Assembly: GCA_937978655.1 (NCBI GenBank)
Contig: CALJUX010000083.1
Location: forward strand, 1-18,004
Reading direction: 5' to 3'
Origin: an uncultured Chromatiaceae bacterium
GTDB lineage: Bacteria; Pseudomonadota; Gammaproteobacteria; Enterobacterales; Alteromonadaceae
Length of the DNA stretch: 18,004 bases
Within the stretch, counting starts at the first letter, position 1; each line of letters opens with the position of its first letter. Shown in pieces: positions 12,586-18,004 of this stretch. The notes beneath the pieces were generated by a model. That model saw only the letters and a list, made by a program, of their open reading frames with translations. It did no database searches and was not told the origin of the DNA. The translations under genes were made by a program, and so were the position numbers.

Positions 12586-13935
12586 TCAGGCCAGACAACT
12601 GATTTGCAGGCCAAATCCAGGGCCATCCAGTAACTTCAGCTGGCCTTTGAGCTTTTGTTCCACCAGTTGCTTGAGAATAGACATGCCAAGACCGGTGCCG
12701 CCTTGCCCAGGTTTTGTGGTGAAAAATGGCGTAAAAATCTGCTGACGTACGTCGGCTGTCAAACCGCAGCCATTGTCCCGATACTCCAATAACAATTCAT
12801 GTTGCTCATTTAAACTGGCGCTGATGGTAATGGCCGGATGCATTGTCTGTGCAAACGCATGCAGGCAGCTGTTCATCAGCAGATTCGTCAGGATCTGCAG
12901 CCAGACATCCGCTGCGGTGATCAGCATCAGCTGCGGATCTATATACACATCTGGGAATACCGGCACCTGATGGGTGGCGGGCGTCAGACTGGCCAGCAAA
13001 TCCACCACCAGCTGGCGAAAAGCTACCGGCGCAGATTCCACCCGGGTCTGATGAGCGGCGGTTTCTTTAAACTGCAGCATCAGGCGCTGCGCCCGTTGTA
13101 AATTCACACTGATCAGCAAAGAACTTTCGTGTATCAGCTCCAGCACCTGCATGGCCTGGGCCGAAGTCAGCGTGCGGCTGCGCATGCCGTCAATAAATTC
13201 CGCCAGCCGCTGCTCCAGCAAAGAATTGGCGGTCAGCGCCACACCAAGCGGCGAGTTCACTTCATGTGCCACACCGGCGACGATACCGCCGAGTGTCGCC
13301 AGCCGCGCCTGCGCCACCATCTGCTGATGCGCCCGCTGCACGGTTTCGTCGGAATCGGCCAGTTGCTGGCTGCGCAGCTCAACGCGCTGCTCCAGCTGCA
13401 GGTTCAGTTGTTCCAGCTGGCTCTGTACGCTGAGAAAACGGTCAGCGTTTAAGGCGCGGCCAACCTGGTCAGCCAGTGCAGCGGCGAACCGCACTTCCAA
13501 ATCCTGCCAATAACGCGGCTGGCCAGTCTGCTCACAACAGATGATGCCAATCATTTTGCCGAGGTGACGCACCGGCAAATCCAGCATCGAATAAATCTGA
13601 TGCGTCAGCAGGTATGGATCAAGAAACTCGGCAGTTTGCGCGTCATGGCGGGCGTCATGCGCCACAATAGCGCGCTCGCGGCGCAGTGCCTGAAAATAGG
13701 CCGGAAACTGACCTGCCGACAAACGCAATGGCTCAGTTGCCACCGCCGGGCCGTTGAGCAGCAGCTGGCAAACCATGCTCTGTTCACCCGGTTCATACAA
13801 CCACAGACTGACCCGCTGCACCTGCAGGCCACGTTGCAGACTTTGCAGAATTAACGTGCTGGCCTGCTCCCAGGCACCGAGGTCAATCAGCGGCGATGCC
13901 GACACGTCCAATAAAATCTGTTCAAGCGGATCCAC
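12586..13935 (-). CDS. GAF-domain sensor histidine kinase
   Basis: A cytoplasmic kinase of 449 residues from the chosen start. Numbering from the GTG at 13941 (two residues longer): GAF domain about 20-170, a coiled-coil linker (172-205), dimerisation domain with phosphoacceptor His226 in GVAHEVNSPLG, and ATPase domain with Asn357 (NLLMNSCLHAF), DNGCG (389-393) and GGTGLGMSI (414-422). GTG 13935 is preferred because GGAG (13944-13941) is 5 bases before it and would overlap a start at 13941. No receiver or partner regulator lies next to it. It is divergent from the photolyase operon (167 bases between starts) and upstream of zrgA on the same strand; whether it senses light, redox or zinc cannot be told. 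A weak promoter (TTTACA 13995-13990, TAGCTT 13972-13967) may serve it. Confidence 0.88.
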   Translation of the reverse strand: MDPLEQILLDVSASPLIDLGAWEQASTLILQSLQRGLQVQRVSLWLYEPGEQSMVCQLLLNGPAVATEPLRLSAGQFPAYFQALRRERAIVAHDARHDAQTAEFLDPYLLTHQIYSMLDLPVRHLGKMIGIICCEQTGQPRYWQDLEVRFAAALADQVGRALNADRFLSVQSQLEQLNLQLEQRVELRSQQLADSDETVQRAHQQMVAQARLATLGGIVAGVAHEVNSPLGVALTANSLLEQRLAEFIDGMRSRTLTSAQAMQVLELIHESSLLISVNLQRAQRLMLQFKETAAHQTRVESAPVAFRQLVVDLLASLTPATHQVPVFPDVYIDPQLMLITAADVWLQILTNLLMNSCLHAFAQTMHPAITISASLNEQHELLLEYRDNGCGLTADVRQQIFTPFFTTKPGQGGTGLGMSILKQLVEQKLKGQLKLLDGPGFGLQISCLA

Positions 13936-13940
13936 AACCA

Positions 13941-13944
13941 CTCC
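13941..13944 (-). promoter_or_regulatory. Ribosome site deciding the GAF kinase start
   Basis: GGAG on the minus strand, 5 bases before GTG 13935, favouring this start over the GTG at 13941 that it would overlap. Confidence 0.55.
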
Positions 13945-14031
13945 GGTTCAGTCTGTGCTTAAAAACTAAGCTAACCAAATGCACCACCTTTGTAAATCAG
14001 CCACCGACTGATCCAGACGGAAATAACCGGC

Positions 14032-14058
14032 GTACAGCCAGCTATCGCGAAGCTGTAC
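14032..14058. promoter_or_regulatory. Inverted repeat in the leader of the photolyase operon
   Basis: GTACAGC (14032-14038) and GCTGTAC (14052-14058) are exact inverted arms separated by 13 bases, 44 bases before the photolyase start. Such a dyad could bind a dimeric regulator; light-responsive MerR-type proteins (LitR/CarH) control photolyase genes in other bacteria, but the match to their operators is not established here. It could also form an RNA hairpin. Confidence 0.4.
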
Positions 14059-14102
14059 AAAGACTTTCCCCAAATGACATACAAATCAACAGGCTGTGTC
14101 TG

Positions 14103-15626
14103 ATGCCAGCCCTGGTATTGCTCAGTGCGGACCAGCTGAGCCCGGCACTCAGTGCGTTGCGACAGCTCGAACCGGGCGATCAGATAGTACTGGCCGAAGT
14201 TCGGGCTGAAGCGCATTACGTGCCACATCATCAGCTGAAGCTGGTCTTGCTGTTCAGCGCCATGCGCCATTTCGCGCAAACTCTGCAGGCCCAGGGCTAT
14301 CAGGTGCACTATTTCAGCTACGACCAGCACATGCCGTCGTTGTTAGCTGCAGTGCAGACGGTGCTGGCGCAGCAACCACAGCTGGACCGGCTGCGCTTTA
14401 CTGAATTTGCCGAGTACCGGCTGGCCAGTGAAAGCCGGCAATGGGCAACACAGCTCGGGCTGCCGGTTGACATCATCGAAGACGACCGTTTTATCTGCAG
14501 CCACGCCATGTTCCGGCGCTGGGCCGATGGCCGGCAAAGCTTCCGGATGGAATATTTTTACCGCGAAATGCGTCGCTATACCGGCCTGCTGATGGAAGGC
14601 GACACCCCCGCGGGTGGCCAGTGGAATTTTGATGCCGATAACCGCGCGCCTTGCCCTGCCGATCTGGCTCTGCCGTCCTGCCCGCAATTTGCGCCGGATG
14701 ACATCACCCGGCAGGTGATCACGCTGGTGCAGCAGTATTTTCCCGGCCACATGGGACAGGCGGCAACATTCAGTTTTGCTGTGACTGGCAAGGACGCCAG
14801 AGCAGCGTTTTTACATTTTGTGCACCACCGTTTGCCGCTGTTTGGCAAATACCAGGACGCGATGCGCCAGGACGAGCCATTTTTGTTCCACAGTCTGGCG
14901 TCGATGTATCTGAATTGCGGCCTGCTGGATGCCCGCTGGGTCTGCTTGCAGGTCGAACAGGCCTGGAAAGCTGGTACAGTGCCATTGGCCGCCGCCGAGG
15001 GCTTTATCCGCCAAATCATCGGCTGGCGGGAATACGTGCGCGGCCTGTACTGGCTGCAAATGCCCGAGTACAGCCAGCAAAACTTTTTTGCCGCCAGCAG
15101 GCCGTTACCGTCCTGGTACTGGACAGGGAAAACCCGGATGAACTGCCTGGCGCAGGCCATCAGCCACACTATCAGCCACGCCTATTCGCACCATATTCAG
15201 CGGCTGATGCTGACCGGCAATTTTGCGCTGCTGGCCGGTTTGTCGGTGGCCGAAGTCACTGACTGGTATCTGGCGGTGTATGCCGATGCCTATGAATGGG
15301 TCGAGCTGCCTAATACGCTGGGGATGGCGCTGTTTGCCGATGGCGGACTGCTAGCCTCCAAACCCTATGTCGCCAGCGGCAACTACATTGCGCGGATGAG
15401 CAACTATTGTCAGCATTGCCACTACGACGTGAAACAAAGTACCGGCGCCCTGGCCTGTCCTTTTAATGCGCTGTACTGGGATTTCCTAGCCCGTCACGAA
15501 GACAAACTGGGCAGTAACGCCCGGATGCAGCTGAGCTATCAGCAATGGCGGCGTAAATCTGTCGCCGACCAAGAGGCGCTGCGCGCCAAAGCTGCCGAAC
15601 TGCTGATCCATCTGGAGCAGCTATGA
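14103..15626 (+). CDS. Iron-sulfur (6-4) photolyase of the PhrB / FeS-BCP type
   Basis: A 507-residue flavoprotein of the deoxyribodipyrimidine photolyase-related family, which uses light and FAD to repair (6-4) photoproducts. The [4Fe-4S] ligands are all present: Cys348, Cys436, Cys439 and Cys452. Their spacing (88, 3, 13) equals that of Agrobacterium PhrB (350, 438, 441, 454), also 507 residues long. The His pair used in catalysis fits His363/His364 in ISHAYSHHIQRL. The N-terminal half is the antenna domain (in PhrB it binds a ribolumazine); the C-terminal half binds FAD (GFIRQIIGWREYVRG; GNFALLAGL). ATG 14103 is chosen because it gives the family N-terminus (MPALVLLSADQLS); the frame stays open upstream to 13896 without family similarity. 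It overlaps the next gene by 4 bases (ATGA). Confidence 0.93.
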   Translation: MPALVLLSADQLSPALSALRQLEPGDQIVLAEVRAEAHYVPHHQLKLVLLFSAMRHFAQTLQAQGYQVHYFSYDQHMPSLLAAVQTVLAQQPQLDRLRFTEFAEYRLASESRQWATQLGLPVDIIEDDRFICSHAMFRRWADGRQSFRMEYFYREMRRYTGLLMEGDTPAGGQWNFDADNRAPCPADLALPSCPQFAPDDITRQVITLVQQYFPGHMGQAATFSFAVTGKDARAAFLHFVHHRLPLFGKYQDAMRQDEPFLFHSLASMYLNCGLLDARWVCLQVEQAWKAGTVPLAAAEGFIRQIIGWREYVRGLYWLQMPEYSQQNFFAASRPLPSWYWTGKTRMNCLAQAISHTISHAYSHHIQRLMLTGNFALLAGLSVAEVTDWYLAVYADAYEWVELPNTLGMALFADGGLLASKPYVASGNYIARMSNYCQHCHYDVKQSTGALACPFNALYWDFLARHEDKLGSNARMQLSYQQWRRKSVADQEALRAKAAELLIHLEQL

Positions 15627-16996
15627 CCCGCTACCTGCTGCTCTGTAACGACTTGCTGCGGCTTGATGACAATCCGCTGCTGAGTCTGCCGGGTGATTGC
15701 GATGCGGCGCTGGCGCTGTGTATCCTGCCAACAACTCCCTTTCAGACGCAGCGTGCCAGTGCGCGCCGGCGCCAGCTGCAACTGGGCTTATTGCACGAAT
15801 TCCAGCAGCGGCTGGCCGGGCTGGGCATTCCGCTGTTGTTGCGTGCAGGCGAGCCGGCCGAAATAGTGCCCGCGCTGCTGCAACAGTATCAGCTGCAGTG
15901 TGTCGTTGCGGCAGAGCCTACCGCAGCGGAAGAATATCGCTGGGCGTTGGGGCTCAACTGGCAATGGCTGGATGCCAATTCGTTGCTGGCCGAAGCGCTG
16001 CGGCCGGACCTCTGCACACTGCCGCGCAGTTTCACCGCGTTTCGTCAGCAGCGTGAACCTGAGCTGCACGTGTTGCCGCCACAGCCATCCCGGCCGTCCG
16101 TGCCGGCGCTCAACAACATCCTGTCGGTCGCTGACGCCATAGCATTGTCAGATCTGCCACAACCTGAGCCTGCACCAGCGCTGCCGGCACATTTACAGTT
16201 GCAACTGCCGCCGGGCTTTACTCACTGGCAACAACAAACTGAACCTGCGGTCCTGGCGCGTTTTACCCAATATCTGCAACAGCATTTGTCGCATTACAAA
16301 TTAAGCCGTAACGCACTGATTGGTGAGGGTTTTGCCAGCTTTTTATCGATACCGCTCAGTCGCGGTACTCTTTCTGTGCGCCGGGCCTGGCAGTTGATCC
16401 GCCAACATGAGCTGCAGTTTGGCCAGAATGAATCCAGTTACTGGCTGCGCTTTGAATTGTTATGGCGCGAATATTTCCGCCATTTACAGCGCAAACACCC
16501 ATTGGCGTTTTTTCAGCATCAGGGCCTGGGGATGCATGCGGTGGCCGGTACTGCGGGCGTGACCGGCGAAGCGTTACAGCGCTGGCAACAGGGCCGCACC
16601 GGGTTGCCTTTTATTGATGCCAATATGCGTCTGCTGGCGCAAACCGGCTGGATGTCGAATCGTGGCCGGCAAAATGTCGCCAGCTACCTGATGTTTCAGC
16701 TTGGCACGGACTGGCGCGCCGGCGCCCGCTGGTTTGAGCAGCAGTTGCTGGATTATGACGTCGCCAGCAACTGGGGCAACTGGGCCTACATCGCCGGCGC
16801 TTTATATTCGGCCCCACGTTGTTTTAACCCGCTGAAACAGGCGCTGGAGTATGACTCCGGCGCCGCCTTTACCACCTTGCTGCTTGGCACTGCGCCGGGC
16901 GGCCTGCACCGCCATCAGCCCTATCCGCTGCCGGGCTGGCCTGCACCACAGCATCAGATCTGGCAAGGCTATCTGGCACAGTTGGCGGCAGATTGA
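15623..16996 (+). CDS. DASH-type cryptochrome/photolyase
   Basis: A 457-residue FAD protein of the cryptochrome-DASH group, which repairs CPDs in single-stranded DNA or acts in light signalling. The N-terminal antenna domain spans about 1-165. The FAD domain shows ESSYWLRFELLWREYFRHL (270-288), GRTGLPFIDANMRLLAQTGW followed by MSNRGRQNVASYL (about 322-355), and DYDVASNWGNWAYIAG (377-392) with Asp379, Asn383 and Trp387. Some positions differ from typical DASH proteins: the N-terminal NDLRLHDN reads NDLLRLDDN, the SSKFSPWLALG region reads ASFLSIPLSRG, and the segment before FNPLKQA is short. ATG 15623 has GGAG (15614-15617) and overlaps the upstream photolyase by 4 bases; the stop overlaps the next ATG (TGATG). 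Repair versus signalling cannot be decided. Confidence 0.88.
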   Translation: MTRYLLLCNDLLRLDDNPLLSLPGDCDAALALCILPTTPFQTQRASARRRQLQLGLLHEFQQRLAGLGIPLLLRAGEPAEIVPALLQQYQLQCVVAAEPTAAEEYRWALGLNWQWLDANSLLAEALRPDLCTLPRSFTAFRQQREPELHVLPPQPSRPSVPALNNILSVADAIALSDLPQPEPAPALPAHLQLQLPPGFTHWQQQTEPAVLARFTQYLQQHLSHYKLSRNALIGEGFASFLSIPLSRGTLSVRRAWQLIRQHELQFGQNESSYWLRFELLWREYFRHLQRKHPLAFFQHQGLGMHAVAGTAGVTGEALQRWQQGRTGLPFIDANMRLLAQTGWMSNRGRQNVASYLMFQLGTDWRAGARWFEQQLLDYDVASNWGNWAYIAGALYSAPRCFNPLKQALEYDSGAAFTTLLLGTAPGGLHRHQPYPLPGWPAPQHQIWQGYLAQLAAD

Positions 16997-18004
16997 TGCT
17001 GACGCTGGTCTGGTTTAAACGCGACCTGCGGCTGGAAGACCATGAACCGCTGGTGCAAGCGCTGCGCCAGGGTGCGGTGTTGCCGCTGTATATTATTGAA
17101 CCGGATCTCTGGCAACAGCCGGACACCTCCGAGCGGCAATTCCAGTTCACCCGTGCCGCAGTGTTTTTACTGCATCAGCAGCTGAGCGAGCTTGGTCAGC
17201 CGCTGCTGGTGCGCCGCGGGCCGGCAACCCGCGTGTTGCGGGAACTGTGCCGGGATTTTCCGCTACAACAAGTGGTCAGTCATCAGGAAACCGGCAATCT
17301 GTGGACCTATCAGCGCGACCTGGCGGTCGGGCGTCTGTTGCGCGAACTAGCGATCCCGTGGCAGCAGTATCGCCAGCATGCCGTGCAGCGCAAGCTCAGA
17401 GACCGTGACCAGTGGTTTGCCCAAGCCGATGCCTTTTTGCAAAGCCCGACTTTTGCCGCGCCGGCGGCGCTGCCGCATCTGGTTGCGGCGCCCTGGCCTG
17501 AGCATTTATGGCTGTCGCCGCAGCGCAGCGAGTTGCCGCCATGCTCAGTGCCATCTGCCGCAGCGCTGCCAGACACGCTGCAATCCTTCTTTTGCTATCG
17601 CAGCAAATATTATCAGCGTGATATTTCCATCGCCGCCCGGGCCGGATACAGCTGTTCACGATTAAGCCCCTATCTGAGTCTTGGCCAGCTCAGTCTGCGT
17701 CAGTTACAGCAGCAGACCTATCAGATGCTGAAGCAAAGCACCGAACGGGTCAGGCAACAGGCGCTGGCCGCCTTTTTCAGCCGGCTGCGCTGGCATTGTC
17801 ATTTTATGCAGAAACTGGAAGACGAGCCGCAAATTGAATTTATGCCGATGCATCCGTTATATCAGGGCATGCGGGATCAATTTGAACCGGATCTGTTCCG
17901 CGCCTGGCAACGTGGCGAAACCGGATATCCGTTCATTGATGCAGCGATGCGCTGTCTGCTCGCCACCGGCTGGTTACCTTTTCGCGCCAGAGCTATGCTG
18001 GTGG
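16996..18004 (+). CDS. Third cryptochrome/photolyase family protein (3' end outside window)
   Basis: An open frame from ATG 16996 gives 336 residues before the window ends. It starts MLTLVWFKRDLRLEDHEPLV, the classic N-terminus of class I photolyases and cryptochromes, and continues through an antenna domain (about 1-165) into the FAD domain with SRLSPYLSLGQLS (221-233), RLRWHCHFMQKLEDEP (263-278) and TGYPFIDAAMRCLLATGW (309-326). The WHCHFMQKLE helix and the sequence after GW (LPFRARAM rather than the usual HNRVRM) point to a separate subgroup, often annotated just as FAD-binding photolyase-like. The start codon overlaps the cry-DASH stop (TGATG) and has no clear ribosome site, so coupled translation is likely. 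Substrate unknown. Confidence 0.87.
   Translation, partial: MLTLVWFKRDLRLEDHEPLVQALRQGAVLPLYIIEPDLWQQPDTSERQFQFTRAAVFLLHQQLSELGQPLLVRRGPATRVLRELCRDFPLQQVVSHQETGNLWTYQRDLAVGRLLRELAIPWQQYRQHAVQRKLRDRDQWFAQADAFLQSPTFAAPAALPHLVAAPWPEHLWLSPQRSELPPCSVPSAAALPDTLQSFFCYRSKYYQRDISIAARAGYSCSRLSPYLSLGQLSLRQLQQQTYQMLKQSTERVRQQALAAFFSRLRWHCHFMQKLEDEPQIEFMPMHPLYQGMRDQFEPDLFRAWQRGETGYPFIDAAMRCLLATGWLPFRARAMLV

Noticed and set aside
14576..15169. 197-residue minus-strand frame inside the first photolyase gene
   Set aside because: Antisense shadow of a gene whose catalytic and iron-sulfur residues are all in the plus frame.

Overview
The window looks like chromosomal DNA of a gammaproteobacterium, most like the Alteromonadales/Rheinheimera-Vibrio-Shewanella range. 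The clues are the ratA-smpB-ssrA arrangement, a one-piece tmRNA with an E. coli-like tag, and a Vibrio-type zrg zinc cluster. The genus is an inference. No transposase, integrase, tRNA, rRNA or CRISPR array is visible, and no stretch over 300 bases lacks a gene. Bases 1-46 are not genomic: they read as the end of an Illumina P7 primer, an 8-base index and the Read 2 adapter, so the left edge is an assembly artefact.

Layout. 47-222 (-): 5' part of ratA, divergent from smpB (337-819, +). The tmRNA gene ssrA follows (974-1331) with a strong terminator. 1553-1774 encodes a small exported peptide with four evenly spaced cysteines, closed by its own terminator. 1936-3309 is an APC-family amino-acid permease and 3452-3946 a Dps-family ferritin-like protein. 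4143-4628 is an unrecognised membrane-anchored, Gln-rich protein. 4698-7523 is a large GAF-PAS histidine kinase, convergent with 7543-9222 (-), an Hpt-REC-REC-GGDEF protein. These two could form a phosphorelay that controls c-di-GMP.

9286-12523 holds a zrg-type zinc-acquisition cluster: an ABC permease and ATPase (-, overlapping genes), a DUF3299 exported protein (+, divergent from the ATPase) and a ZrgA/DUF2796 His-rich periplasmic protein (-). Both of its promoter regions carry a matching 13-bp site of form GTGAnnnTATAAC, close to the Zur (zinc repressor) box. That suggests common control by zinc although the cluster is split into separate transcripts. Next to it is a GAF histidine kinase (12586-13935, -).

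14103 to the right end is a tightly overlapping operon of three different photolyase/cryptochrome family flavoproteins: an iron-sulfur PhrB-type (6-4) photolyase with all four cluster cysteines, a DASH-type cryptochrome, and a third, more divergent photolyase-like protein cut by the window end. An inverted repeat lies in the leader of this operon and may be its operator. This light-related operon and the zinc cluster with its paired operators are the most interesting parts of the window.
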